A stretch of DNA of 27,190 bases from contig MNCI01016190.1 of the NCBI GenBank assembly GCA_015680685.1, positions 1 to 27,190 of the forward strand, given 5' to 3'. Shown here piece by piece: positions 1 to 10,125 of the stretch; the stretch's first letter is position 1; each line of letters starts with the position of its first letter. A program made the translations under genes and the position numbers. Under the pieces are notes generated by a model. The model made no database searches, was not told the origin of the DNA, and worked only from the letters and a program-made list of their open reading frames with translations. Source of the stretch: Gnetum montanum. Its lineage: Eukaryota; Streptophyta; Gnetopsida; Gnetales; Gnetaceae.

Positions 1-930
1 TCATGTGTTCTTTGCTCCCAATCCTGGATCTACCTTCTCAAATTGAACACTTGGGAGTACATTTGATACTTGTCATTGAATAGTTCAAGCATCGTACTTA
101 ATCTACAGATGGATTCTGGCTCCAAGGATTAGTACTAGCTTTCTACTTCTTTAATAAGTGTCATGGAAAACAACTTAAGCTTTTGCTAGTTATTTTCTAT
201 GTTTTGTAAGGCACAGGCATTGTGAAAGGTTTGAAGATGGTTCTACGAATATAAGTTATATCCCCCTTTAAACTTGGGGATGTTGTTCATGTCTAGCCTC
301 TTGATTTGGCTATCTTTATGTGCCTTGTAGGAATTCTCATCACCTTTGAAATGTTTACCATGCTTCAGGTAGCAAGTAAAGGCTCATTATAGCCATGAAC
401 CTAGTGCCTATGGTGCCCTCTGCTACACCTTTGTTTATGGCAACAGGCCTCTCTTAAATGCTCTTGCCTCAGATCTTAACTTGCCCAATGATCGCTATGA
501 TCATCTTGGCTTAGTTAGTTACCTCTATCATAATCATGTGTTTTGTGGTTATGTTCAGAGCTAGAAGAAGAAGAAGATGATAACGAAGGTGAAGAGGAAG
601 GAGGGCTAGCCACATCATGGTTCCTTCCACCCCCTCTTTGATGGTCATGGCCATGATTATGATCATGCTCGTGCCTAAATCCTTGCCATGACTCTTCTCA
701 TTGGATCCCCCTTAATCATGGGATTTTTTCTTGTTAGAATCAAGATTATGTATTGTGGATTGCAAGTTTCGATTTTGACCTTCCTCACTAAAGTCAAAGA
801 AAGGAGTTTCTTTGTATGAAAAACCCCCAGAGAAGGGTTCTCCACCATATTTTTAGTACATCAGGAATGGGAAATCATTGGGCCACTTTCCCTTTGTAGA
901 CTCATAGTGCTATTAATGAACCATGTTTTG
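1..930 (-). pseudogene. Inverted gag fragment of an Athila-like Ty3/gypsy element
   Basis: Read on the minus strand, this stretch aligns nearly end to end with the plus-strand gag at about 2240-3170. Shared landmarks are the 'tctacaaagggaaagtgg' block, a segment coding for Ser runs and His/Asp/Gly repeats (GAA-type repeat at 563-602), the 'aagaggctagacatgaa' block, and the final 'gtagatccaaggattggga'-like block near positions 1-40. The encoded product is the N-terminal and central part of a retrotransposon capsid precursor. Stop codons and small indels break the frame, so it is a remnant. It continues past the left edge of the window. Homology to the second copy fades near 925, where a gag start or element-specific leader would be expected. 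I see no LTR or target duplication for it. Confidence 0.75.
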
Positions 931-2009
931 CCTAGCTTTGATATCTTATACACAATATTAGAGCCTTGATATTGGGTATGCGATATTGTGTTCCAAGAAG
1001 GGATGTTAGATATCCGAGTATGTGCTAGCCTATAAATATAGTGCTCAAGCATACAGTTTCGATATATAGTTTTTATCATAGCATAGCATAGCTCTTGCAG
1101 TTTCATTTCTCTAGAGTTAGAATATTTTTTGAAGTGCTTGCAATATGAGTCATTGAGTGTATGGATCTTTATTTGAGCATTATTGTACTTGAGCATGACA
1201 ATGTGTGTAGCAATAAAGATGAGATTTTTGATCAAATCTTGTAGCACATTAGCTAGCTTAAATATTTCATTCATGCATTTAATGTTTTTGTGCAATTCCA
1301 TTTAATATTACCATGTAATTAAGTTAAAGTAAGCTAGTTTTATTAATTAAAAATTAATTAAGTGATAAGTACAATTTCTTTGAGCATGTGTATGACACTT
1401 TGTAATCCCAACAATACTTACCATTTGGTAACCGAACAACATTATACATGTTTAGGATGTGCATAGAAAGTGGGGTCAGATACTTATGTTAGGATAGTTA
1501 ATTATTAATTAGCAATTAGGTTATTTAAATTAATTTACAAATTGAGTTTCAACTTGTCATTACTTGTAGACAAATAAAATATAAAATAATAAAAATCACG
1601 AGTCTTACTTACACTTAACCATACAATGAAGCTCCACAAGTGTAGTTGAGAAGATAACTATTGTTATGATTAGCTTTCACATCTTGGAACTAGTGTACTT
1701 AGGAACTTGTGTGTGAACATTTGTGATTTGTATGGTTGGGCATAGGAGTACCTCAATGCTCATTATTGGTACCATTGGGGACCTTTAGTTGTTATGTATA
1801 CTATCTAGGACTTAGTAAAAAACTATTCAAGATCATTGGAATGAACCTTAGAGTCATATCATACATTAAAATTACTATAGCACTTTTTAGATGCATACTA
1901 CATTTCTTATTTTCTAACACAATATGTCTTCTTCTCATAGGAGTGATTCTTTGTCCAATTTTGATGAGTAAATCATCTAGTGCCCCAACAATATAGAGTG
2001 GTATATGCT
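931..2009. other. AT-rich spacer between two divergent gag remnants
   Basis: About 1.1 kb with no recognised gene. It contains runs of TTAATTAA-type sequence (1338-1362 and around 1500-1545) and a TATAAATA on the plus strand near 1031. One 86-codon hydrophobic open frame (1736-1996, plus) has no recognisable family. The two flanking gag copies are inverted relative to each other, but this spacer shows no matching inverted repeat, so it is not simply a pair of facing LTRs. It may be leader or LTR sequence from one of the two elements, or older host DNA. Confidence 0.4.
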
Positions 2010-3221
2010 CATTTTAATGAGTACGTACCTAATTTCACGTTCATCCTACACTAGGATGAACTACTGCAGTGGCGTGACATGGAGGAAAACATCATTTTTC
2101 TACCCAATCGATCCATTCCTGTGATGCTTCAACAAACTGATATGTGATTGGGCCTCCAAGAACTTGATACTAAGTATGTTGTGTAGGATAGTGATGCCAG
2201 GGATTATCATCCCACTAATGCATAACATCTAAGGGATCGATTGTTAGAGTAGTGCTACGAATCTACAAAGGGAAAGTGGTTTAATGATTTCCCATACATA
2301 ACATACCAAAAATATGATGGAGAACCCTTCTTTGAAAGTTTTTCATTCAAAGAAACTCCTCTCTTTGACTTTAATGAAGAAGTTTGAAACTAGAACTTGC
2401 TGTCCATAATCCACAATCCTAGTTCTAGCAAAAATGGATCCAATGACAAAGGGAAATCCAAGGAAGAGAGTTGGGGTAGGGATGTAGACAAAAAGCAAGA
2501 TCATGATCATGGCCATGACCATTGAAGAGGGGATGGTAGCCACTATGATGGTGCTAGTCCTTCTTCCTCTTCACATTCATTATTATCTTTCTCTTTTGGC
2601 TCTGAATGCAACTACAAGGAACATGATCATGATGGAGGTGATTGATGGGATCGAGATAATTGTTGAGATCATTAGGCAAGTTAAGATCTAGGGTGTGGGA
2701 ATTCAAGAGAGACCTATTAGCATGAATGAAGGGGTAGCAGAGGACATTGTTAGCACCAGAATCATGGCCTCAATGAGCCTTTGCTTACTACCCAAAGCGT
2801 GCTAAACATTATAGAGGTAGTGAGGATTTCCATAAAGCATGTAAAGGATAGTCGAATCAAGAGGCTAGACATGAAAAATATTTCCTAGTTAAAAGGAGGA
2901 TATAACTCAAATTTGTAGAATCATCTTCAAGCTTTTCATGATGCATGTGCCTTGAAAAATATAGAAAATGACTAGCAAAAGGTTAAGTTGTTTCCTAGGA
3001 CACTCATTAAAGAAGAAGAACACTGGTATTGGTTCTTAGAACCTGAATCTATTAGATAGTGGAGTACAATGCTGAAACAATTTAATGAAAAATATCAGAC
3101 ATACTCTTGAGTGTACAACTTGAGGTGGTAGATCCAAGGATGGAAGTAAGGGACACATGAACCCTTAGATGATGCCATGGGCTAATACTATTCTCTATTG
3201 CATAGATGTCTTAGCCATGGT
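2010..3221 (+). pseudogene. gag, 5' part, of the Athila-like element
   Basis: Capsid/nucleocapsid precursor remnant. From about 2240 the translation contains KGKWFNDFPY, a Ser/Asn-rich linker, a His/Asp/Gly-rich low-complexity tract (about 2495-2640, including DHDHGHDH), then from about 2985 the conserved retrotransposon-gag core. There KLFPRTLIKEEEHWYWFLEP is followed by W-S-T-M-L-K-Q-F-N-E-K-Y-Q, the usual 'FP.TL...A..WY..L....I..W..m...F..ky' pattern. At least four in-frame stops interrupt it. The coding sequence runs directly into the right-hand insertion point. Joining 3221 to 20116 continues the gag frame, so the large element is inserted in the middle of this gene. The exact start codon cannot be chosen; 2010-2240 is included only because it reads in a similar frame. 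Confidence 0.75.
3217..3221. repeat. Target site duplication ATGGT, left copy
   Basis: ATGGT lies immediately left of the TG that begins the left LTR. The identical ATGGT at 20111-20115 follows the CA that ends the right LTR. A 5-bp duplication is the size made by Ty3/gypsy integrases. Confidence 0.93.
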
Positions 3222-4926
3222 TGTACTGATCTAAATCATCGATGTAAGGCTAGAAGGGAAAATAAACACCAAAAGATCGTCGGGTAGACACAGCTAACCT
3301 TGCCTTTACCTGAGGACAAGCTGGAAAAGAAAATGAAGGCAGAGTGTCTTAGATGGTCTGCACGCAAATCAACCAAGGATTTCCCCAAGCGCAAACTATG
3401 GCCTATGCTGGGGTTATCGTAACTGATGTTTGAAATGTAAATAGTGCACATGAAATGTAAACAGAAACATATGCAGAACTGGTATTGTAAAAAAAAAATG
3501 TAAATTGAATGTAAAACAGAGTAAACAATATAATGGATGAAAAATTAACTATATTGTATTGCTTAGAAAAGATTTGCACCAGTCAAAGTGTAGTTGCATG
3601 TGTAGATGGCAAGTCAAGCACCAAGCCCCAGGGCGATGTGATGTGTTTCAGAAGTGCTTGGATGCTAGGAGTTAAGTGTGCCTAAGTGCCCAAGGATTGC
3701 TGCTCTGAGTTTCCTAATTCATAAACCTTCAAATTGCCAACCCTGTTTATGTGAATTGATAGGGTATTTATAGGGTTTGGCCAGATTCGGGCACGAAATT
3801 CATGGATGGGATCAACGGCTGAGAATTGAGAGGGAAAAGGATCAAGTGACATGTGTCCGATGGACAGTTGTGTATGAGTTGGATGTGCGTGGGCAAGCCA
3901 TGTTTTTGACTAGGTGCAATGTATTTTATAGCATGCGTTGACTTACTCAAGCTAGCTTATGCTCATGGAGCCAAATACAATTTGGAGCGTAAGAGCTTGA
4001 CAAGCTCACAAATGATGAAAATTTACAATGAAATAATAATGTATAACAAGAAGAATTGACTCCAAGCTTGCTTGAAACTTCTCAATCTCTAATTTGATTG
4101 CCACAGGATGCTGATCTAGGTGGCTTTGTGGCTGTTTGAGGCATCTAGGACCTCTAGCATGAGTTGATTTTTCTTTGGCGTGTTCTCAACGTGCTCACAT
4201 TGCACTCACGCTGCCAACGTGACCTCAGCATGAGTGAGCCAGAATGACACATTTTTCACCAAATTTTGATTTTTGAAGCCTAGTTCTTGAGTGCAACTGT
4301 TGTCTGACTATGTGGTTGACCTTAGGAATGATCTAAAAATTAAAAATTGAGCTTGATGTACCCTGTTTTGTACCACTTTTGGTAGCTCACACTAGACTCA
4401 CGCTGCCAGTGTGAGTGCAGTGTGACCAAAGCGTGAGCTGCAGAAACCTATAATTTTGAACCTGATAGAGGTTGGAACTTGAATCTTGTTGATGATGAAC
4501 CTTGAAGATGACTTGCATGTTGGGAATCATATCGTTTGAATTCAATTTTTGGCTTTTACAAGTTGCTCACGTTGCACTCACGCTACTAGTGTGACCTCAA
4601 TGTGAGTGACAACATGAGTGAGAAAATTTTCACCTTTTGATGCTGAAATTTGAATCCCTGAATGCTGAAGCTTAGAGTTGACATCAGTGGCCCTTGAGGA
4701 TGGCTTGCACCTTTGAAATCAAACCATTTTGACTCATTTTTTAGGCTACCAGAGTTTCTCACGTTGCACTCATGCTGCCAGCGTGACCTTAGCGTGACCA
4801 CAACATGAGTGCCCAGGACAATCTAGCGTGAGTGTCATGCCTTAGTCAAGTTTTGCTTCCCAAAAGCTAAAAAGGCTCTAGGTTGTTCTCGTTGCAAAGT
4901 TCTAGGTTGAAATTAATGATGTTTCA
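3222..4926 (-). repeat. 3' LTR of the Tat-like element (1705 bp)
   Basis: Aligns over its whole length with 18432-20110. It begins TGTACTGATC and ends GTTTCA on the plus strand, so the element-strand ends are TG..CA. A CTATAAATA box lies on the minus strand at 3775-3783. The U3 part carries four blocks rich in GCGTGA/TCACGC, spaced 192, 180 and 192 bp (starting near 4193, 4385, 4565 and 4757). It differs from the other LTR mainly by C/T and A/G changes. Confidence 0.95.
4191..4831. repeat. Four ~190-bp internal repeats with GCGTGA clusters in the 3' LTR
   Basis: Blocks at 4193, 4385, 4565 and 4757 each contain CTCAC, then CACTCACGC, GCCAGCGTGA and CAGCGTGAG or a CpG-decayed variant. The central part fits a near-perfect palindrome CACGCTGCCAGCGTG. 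Sequence between blocks is also related: for example, the stretches ending 'tttggctttt' and 'tttttaggct' before blocks 3 and 4 align. The same spacing occurs in the other LTR, so the repeat predates integration. Confidence 0.75.
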
Positions 4927-4930
4927 TTGG

Positions 4931-4939
4931 CCCCTCTTT
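4931..4939 (-). promoter_or_regulatory. Polypurine tract next to the 3' LTR
   Basis: Minus-strand AAAGAGGGG, four bases (CCAA) from the TG of the 3' LTR. This is the position and composition expected of the primer for plus-strand DNA synthesis. Confidence 0.7.
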
Positions 4940-6149
4940 GTTGACGTTTGGAGGAATTCACCAGAGAGGTGTTGACAAAGAAGTGCAAAACACCAAGAAC
5001 AACCAAGTACCCAGCATTAACCATTGGCCCTTGGCTAGTTGTCATCGCACCGTGTTCAAAAGTACATGGGATTAGGGCAATGCAGTTCAAGATGCAAGGG
5101 GATTGGTTGTAGCTGGGGGAATCAAGAGTTGATCAAGGGATATGATTGCTGTTGGAATTGTGAGACAGAAATGCTCTCACATGAAGAACCTATATTATTG
5201 GTCCTTGTCAATAGCCGATTTTTAGCAGACTCAGAGCCAAGACATAGGAGGTGCATTCTTTGGAGAAATGGGACTCTTGCAGAGTGTTTATGGGAGCCCA
5301 TTGTAAATAGCCAAAGCCATGCAATGATATGCAACATGATTTCTTTGAGACACGATTGTAGTTATTTTCCAAGATAATTACCTTCTCGCCTAGGGCTTGT
5401 ATTGAGAATAGCCAATAGTCCTTGGTCTATGACATCAATAGGATCATGAAGACCTTTTCCATGCACTTTGCTCTTTGATCTTTTTGTTCTTTTTCCTTTT
5501 CTTTGTTTCTTCTTTTCTTTTTATTTTTGTTTTCCTTTTGATGTTTTCTTTTCTGGTTTCTTTTCTTGTTCTCTTTGGTCTTTTTGAAAGAGCTTGCTTT
5601 TAGTGCCATGCTCATGCTTGAGTGCTTGCATTTTGCATCATGTAATGTGTACTATGTTTTGCATTGCAACTTCTTAGAGAGTTATAGCATGCAACACTAT
5701 ATCAAGAGATTTGGAGTAGAATGTATCCATGGAGTATAATTAAATAGGACAAGGGGAACATGATGGGGAAAAGGGGATGTATCAGGAGTGGGGAATGTCA
5801 TTATGAATAGATTAATTAACCCAGTTGCAGGTGTTAGGAAGAATGTGATACCTTGTCATTAGATGAAGTGCATTTGTGCACGAACGCCTCAGGTGTGTCA
5901 TCTTGCAAACACAACTCTAAGAAGACAAGAAAACCACAAACAAAAAGATTGACCAAGAACTTTAAACTTGAAAACAACCATGGAGATAGAGCCACCATGT
6001 GCAATTTCAAAGCAGATGGAATCATGAACGACATCATCTTCATCAGGGTCCATGGGACAAATTATGTAGCAAGTCTTTGTGAAACATGTGTAGCCAATTA
6101 CAGCAATATATCTTTTCAAGTATTTCCTATTGTTGATGATGTCACTAGT
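4940..6149 (-). other. 3' untranslated tail of the Tat-like element
   Basis: About 1.2 kb between the tandem array and the polypurine tract with no recognised domain. Two plus-strand open frames occur: 112 codons at 5039-5377 (Cys-rich) and 100 codons at 5853-6155 (Lys/Asn-rich). Neither resembles a family I know, and neither has a supporting start context or splice pattern. A pyrimidine-rich block lies at 5461-5590. Long noncoding 3' regions are usual in Tat/Ogre elements. Confidence 0.5.
5461..5590. repeat. 130-bp polypyrimidine/polypurine tract
   Basis: The plus strand is almost only T and C (blocks of TTTTC, TTCTTTT, CTTTTG), so the minus strand is a long A/G tract coding, where open, for Lys/Glu/Asn runs. 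This is low-complexity sequence rather than a protein gene. Confidence 0.8.
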
Positions 6150-6860
6150 TTATAGTCTTAGTGGACTTTTGTGGGTTAGTTTCATGTCATAACCCTTTGG
6201 ACGGTGCTAGTTTAGCATCGTAGCAAATAGTGCATTGCTAGTTTAGTATCATAGCAGACAGTGCATTGCTAGTTTATAGTCATAGCGGAATGTGGAGAGG
6301 CAAACTAGTTTATAGTCTTAGTGGACTCTAGATGCTAGTTTCATGTCATGGCAGACGAATGTGGCAATTTAATATCATGCCATACAGAGCTCTGTGGTGT
6401 TGATTTAGTGTCATGACTCCAGGACATTCTGTGGTGCTAGTTTCAAGTCATAGCCCCAAGACCATTCTGTGGTGCCAGTTTCAAGTCATAGCCTCAGGAA
6501 TATTCCATGGTATCATTTTTAAGTCATGATGCCAGGACTGTTCTGTGATATCAGTTTTAAGTCATGATGCCAGGATCGTTTTATGGTATCAATTCCAAGT
6601 CATGATGCTAGGACCGTTCTATGGTATCAGTTTCAAGTCATGATGCCAGGATTATTCTATGGCATTAGTTTTAAGTCATGATGCTAGGACCATTCTATGA
6701 TATCAATTTCAAGTCATGATGCCAAGACTGTTCTATGGTATCATTTTTAAGTCATGATGCCAAGACCGTTCTGTGGTATCAGTTTTAAGTCATGATGCCA
6801 GGACCGTTCTGTGGTATCAGTTTTAAGTCATGATGCCAGGACCATTACGTACCTTAGTTC
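6150..6860. repeat. 38-bp tandem array after pol
   Basis: The word GTCAT(G/A) recurs at 6447, 6485, 6523, 6561, 6599, 6637, 6675, 6713, 6751, 6789 and 6827, exactly 38 bp apart each time. The last units are nearly identical (agttttaagtcatgatgcca, then ggaccgttctgtggtatc). From about 6150 to 6430 the copies are more diverged and less regular, with the form 'gctagtttatagtcatagcgga'. The array lies between the integrase end and the 3' tail, the place where Tat/Ogre elements are known to carry variable tandem repeats. The same repeat family also occurs at 13980-14280. Confidence 0.93.
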
Positions 6861-6864
6861 AATT

Positions 6865-7970
6865 AGACATAATACCATTTCAAGTACAGATGATTTGTGG
6901 GATTAGCAAGCTCATTCTCATCCATGTCTGCAAGTTTGAATGCTCCGTTATTGTATGGCTTGGTGACTAAGTAAGGCCCTTCCCAGTTGGCTGAGAATTT
7001 GTCTAGATGTTCATGGATGACCTTAAGGACTAAATCTCCTTCTTTAATTGGGCATTTATGTAGGTTGTGTTTATGTCATTATCATTGTTGTTTCTGGTAC
7101 CAGTTGATTTGATCAAGCATTCACAAACGTTCCTCCTCCACCGAGTCAAGGTCAGCAATGCACAATTCATTGCTTTGGCCTTCATAGAGGAGACCTGAGA
7201 GAGCTATCCACAATGAGGGAACCTGTAACTCTATAGATAAGTGCAAATATGTTTTGAAGTGGTCTTCCTAAGGGAGATAGCTTCTACCCATTTTGTGAAG
7301 TATTTAGTTGTTGTGATAATGAAGCTATGTCCCATAGAGGATGATGGAATTATCAATCTAATTAAGTCTAATCCCCATTTTTGGAATGACCATGTGATTT
7401 GTGTTGTGTGTAATTTGTTAGGTGGCACATGTATTAGATTACCATGCCTTTGGAAAATGTCACATGTCTTGACCTTGGAGATGTAATCGTACTCCATGTG
7501 TGGCTAGTAGTATCCTAAGTGCCTAATCTTTGTTGCCATTGCTTTAGGTGTAATGTGCCCTCCACAAAGTCCTTCATGGACTTATTCTACAATAGTTTGA
7601 TTGTCAATGCTACTAACACACATCAGTAGGATGCCTTCATAGGATTTGCGACACAAGGTGTCTCATATTAATGTGTATTGCCAAGAGCATTTTCACATGA
7701 TGTCTTTTTGAGCATTTGTAAAATGTCGTGGAGGTTCACCTTGTAGAAGGTACTCTTTTATGTCATCATACCATTCTATTGTGTGTGTTGTGCTAATGGA
7801 TGCTATAGGAATTTTGTCAAGAGTGTTAATTATACGTTTGACACAACTTGTTATGGAGCTGGGCAACGCATGGAACATTTCGGGTGTCATGTTTAAGGCT
7901 AGTGTAGCAAGTGCATCAACAATGCTGTTTTTGCTCCTAGGGACATGCTGTATATCTACTTCTACTAGTC
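6865..7970 (-). pseudogene. Integrase of the Tat-like element, internally deleted
   Basis: Would join the DNA copy to the host chromosome. N-terminal part: a 'W-Y-D-D-I-K-E-Y-L' region (about 7800-7770), then the zinc finger with VHEGLCGGH (7590-7560) and TCDIFQRHGNLIH. The second finger Cys of the usual CDxCQ is Phe here. The core begins at 7380-7240 with WGLDLI (first catalytic Asp kept) and TKYFTKWVEA. The reading then jumps at about 7225-7240 to ELQVPSLWIAL, which belongs after the core, so the part with the second Asp and the Glu is missing. The C-terminal GPY/F module is clear at 6990-6870 (ANWEGPYLVTKPYNNGAFKL). Several stops also break the frame. Non-functional. Confidence 0.88.
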
Positions 7971-8345
7971 ATCTCAATAGATGTTTGGTCAAATTACAAT
8001 AAGGTTGCAAATGGAGAGCTTTGCATGCGTAAATCTCCGTGACTTGATTAGTAACTAACTGTGAATCACCTTGAACTACAAGATGTGTGATTCCTAAAGT
8101 CAATGCTGCTTGAAGACCACTGAGAAGACCTTTGTATTCTACCATGTTATTGGTACAGGGAAAGGTCAATTAGTAGGTGAAGGGTTGGATTTCTCCAGAG
8201 GGGTATGTTAAAATGGCTGCCGCATTTCCTCCTAGGGAGGTTGAAGCTCCATCAAAATAGAGAATTACCNGCATTTCCTCCTAGGGAGGTTGAAGCTCCA
8301 TCAAAATAGAGAATTACCTCATAGTTGTCAGGTATGGTGTCTATA
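7971..8345 (-). pseudogene. Second (archaeal-type) RNase H of the Tat-like element
   Basis: The first strand and catalytic Asp are in EVILYFDGASTS (about 8330-8290). The second half reads CTNNMVEYKGLLSGLQAAL, then VVQGDSQLVTNQV, giving the Asp/Glu/Asp set of an RNase H with the compact archaeal layout. This domain, placed after the ordinary retroviral-type RNase H and before integrase, defines the Tat branch of plant Ty3/gypsy elements (known from the family). A stop lies at 8170-8172. The apparent frameshift in the middle comes from a 48-bp duplication plus an N (8222-8318), which looks like an assembly artefact. With one copy removed, the two halves fall in the same frame. Confidence 0.85.
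8222..8318. other. Assembly join: exact 48-bp duplication around one N
   Basis: Positions 8222-8269 and 8271-8318 are identical and are separated only by the ambiguous base at 8270. Two contig ends that overlap by 48 bp and were joined with a placeholder would give this pattern. The extra 49 bases shift the RNase H frame by one, which argues against real biology. Confidence 0.92.
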
Positions 8346-10060
8346 CTATTAACATTCTCATCTGGGAATTTAGGGTTTATTGTTGCTTGATCATGCGTTG
8401 GCGAGATGGTTAGTTGCATGACTATTGCTTGACCTTTTGTGGAAGATTGAGCAACATAGTGTAGGTAAAACTCTACGATTATTGCTTTCCACCTAGCTAT
8501 CCTACTCAACTCATAGATGTTGTTAGTGATGGCATGGAGTATAGTATCATTGCAAATGATGTAAACTTGATTGTGAAAGAGATAATGCCGCCATTTCTTC
8601 AAGGAGAAGATAAGGGCAAGGCATGATTTCTCTACGTCATTGTATCTTTGTTCATAGGCAATTAAAGCATGGCTTAGGTAATATACAGGGATCTCAACTC
8701 CATCTTGACATTTTTGATAAAGCATCGATGCAATGGAAGAATCGGAAGTTGCAAGGTAGATGTAAAAGGGTTTATCGCCTTGCGGGGGATAAACAGTCGG
8801 CAGTTGAGCTAGCTCTTGTTTTATGTTCTTGAAAGCTTCTTGGCATTATTGAGTCCACTGGAAATGTACATTCTTTCATAATAGGTGTTGCATGGGTCTC
8901 AACTTATCCATCAGCCTTTCGATAAATCGCCTAATGAATTGCAATCTACCTTGGAGACCACGTAATTTGGTAAGGTTTTTTGATGGCCGCATGTTAGTTA
9001 TTGCCTTAACCTTGTCAGGGTCTCCTTGGATCCTTTTTTCAGAGACTATGAAGCCAAGAATTTTGCTAGTTTTGAAACCAAAGAAACATTTCTTTGGATT
9101 GAGTCTAAGGTCATATTTGAGACAATGTTTAAGCACTAGGTCTAGATCTTTTGCATGTTCTTCAGTTGTTCTAGATTTAACTGCGATGTTGTCAACATAA
9201 TCATTGAGCAAATTAAGCATGTAATCATTAAATATATATGTCATTGCTCGTTGATATGTAGCTCCTGCATTTTTAAGGTCGATTGGCATCATTGTATAGC
9301 AAAATGTGCCCCAAGGTGTCATAAAAGTTGTTCTAAGTTGGTGTTCCGGGTTGATTCTTATTTGGTTATATCCTGAAAATCTAACCATAAAGGATAATAG
9401 TGCATGCCCAACAGTTGTGTCGATAAGTTGATCAATGCAAGGTAGTGGGAAGTCGTCCTTTATAGTGGCTGTGTTTAGATCACGGAAATCAATGCAAATG
9501 TGTATACTACCATTCTTCTTAGGGACAACTACAATGTTTGATACCTAATCAGAATAGTCAATGGCCCAGATGAAATTGGCTTGATAGAGCTTTGTGATCT
9601 CAGCATGGATTGCTAAAGCCACCTCAGGTCTAGCTTTTTGTACTTTTTGTTTCACCAGTTTAATTTTTTCATCAAGGATGATATTGTGTTGGACGATTCG
9701 GGGGTCTAATCCTAGCATGTTGGTATATGACCATGCAAATGTTTTGATGTTGTCTTTCAGTACTTGAGTGATGTTGTTGACAAGTTGTGAGTCTAGTAGG
9801 GTGCTTAATTTCAATGTTTTGGTTTCACAATCGGATGTACTAATGGAAATCTCAACAAGAGGATCTTCGGTGACATTATCAGCCTCTAGATCTAAAGTCT
9901 TGGCCACGTTTTTAGGCCAGCTTGATATTTCTTAAGTAGAAGCTACTAAGTCAGTATAAGTGCATTGGTCCAGATCCAAGGATTCTGGATTGATTACCCT
10001 TTTAACATCCCCGTATGGTCCACTGAGAGACAATGTTGAGAGGATATTCTTGGTGGCCAT
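8346..10060 (-). pseudogene. Reverse transcriptase and first RNase H of the Tat-like element
   Basis: Copies element RNA into DNA and removes the RNA strand. The ATG at 10060 sits in a good context (CACATGGCC) with an in-frame stop 21 bases upstream, so pol has its own start. In order: linker with TFAWSYTNMLGLDP (about 9755-9705), RT with VVVPKKNGS, DFRDLN, KDDFPLP, GHALLSFM, SGYNQIRI, TPWGTFCY, KNAGATYQRAMT, then LRLNPKKCFFGF and LRGLQGRLQFIRRF. The first catalytic Asp is Val (9383-9385, MVRFSG for MDGFSG), and the YVDD box reads YVDN (9188-9190). RNase H follows from about 8840, with YEQRYNDVEKSCLALIFSL. A TAG replaces Trp at 9548 and more stops follow. Strong match to Tat-type pol. Confidence 0.92.
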
Positions 10061-10070
10061 GTGCTTGCTC

Positions 10071-10125
10071 CTGCCAATTTAAACCGGGAGCAAAGTGAGG
10101 AACACTTACTTGAAGAAGGAGTATT
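10071..10125 (-). promoter_or_regulatory. Candidate 3' splice site in front of pol
   Basis: On the minus strand a pyrimidine-rich run (ctccttcttc ... gttcctcactttgctcccgg) ends in TTGGCAG at 10071, ten bases before the pol ATG. Ogre elements are known to splice out an intron between protease and RT. Here such an intron would remove the 4.2-kb repeat and antisense-gene block. I found no equally convincing 5' splice site near 14272, so this is a proposal. Confidence 0.4.

Noticed and set aside
861-1301. 146-codon minus-strand open frame
   Set aside because: Only its last part overlaps the gag remnant; the rest has no recognisable motif and lies in AT-rich spacer.
1736-1996. 86-codon hydrophobic plus-strand frame that might be a small membrane protein
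   Set aside because: No family, no splice or start context, and it lies in AT-rich spacer where hydrophobic frames arise by chance.
1004-2199. Possible separate LTR insertion starting TGTTAGATATCC with GGGA before it, and ending TGCCA followed by GGGA
   Set aside because: Only a 4-bp flanking match, no inverted ends, and the proposed end falls within sequence that reads like the start of gag. Likely chance.
5427-5615. Lys/Glu/Asn-rich minus-strand frame
   Set aside because: Product of the polypurine tract at 5461-5590; low complexity with no domain.
6150-6860. Regular repeats that might suggest a CRISPR array
   Set aside because: Units are contiguous with no unique spacers, there are no cas genes, and the setting is a plant retrotransposon.
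7241-7486. 81-codon plus-strand frame
   Set aside because: Shadow of the integrase core (WGLDLI ... TKWVEA) on the minus strand.
8892-9376. Two plus-strand frames of 102 and 73 codons
   Set aside because: Both are shadows of the minus-strand reverse transcriptase.
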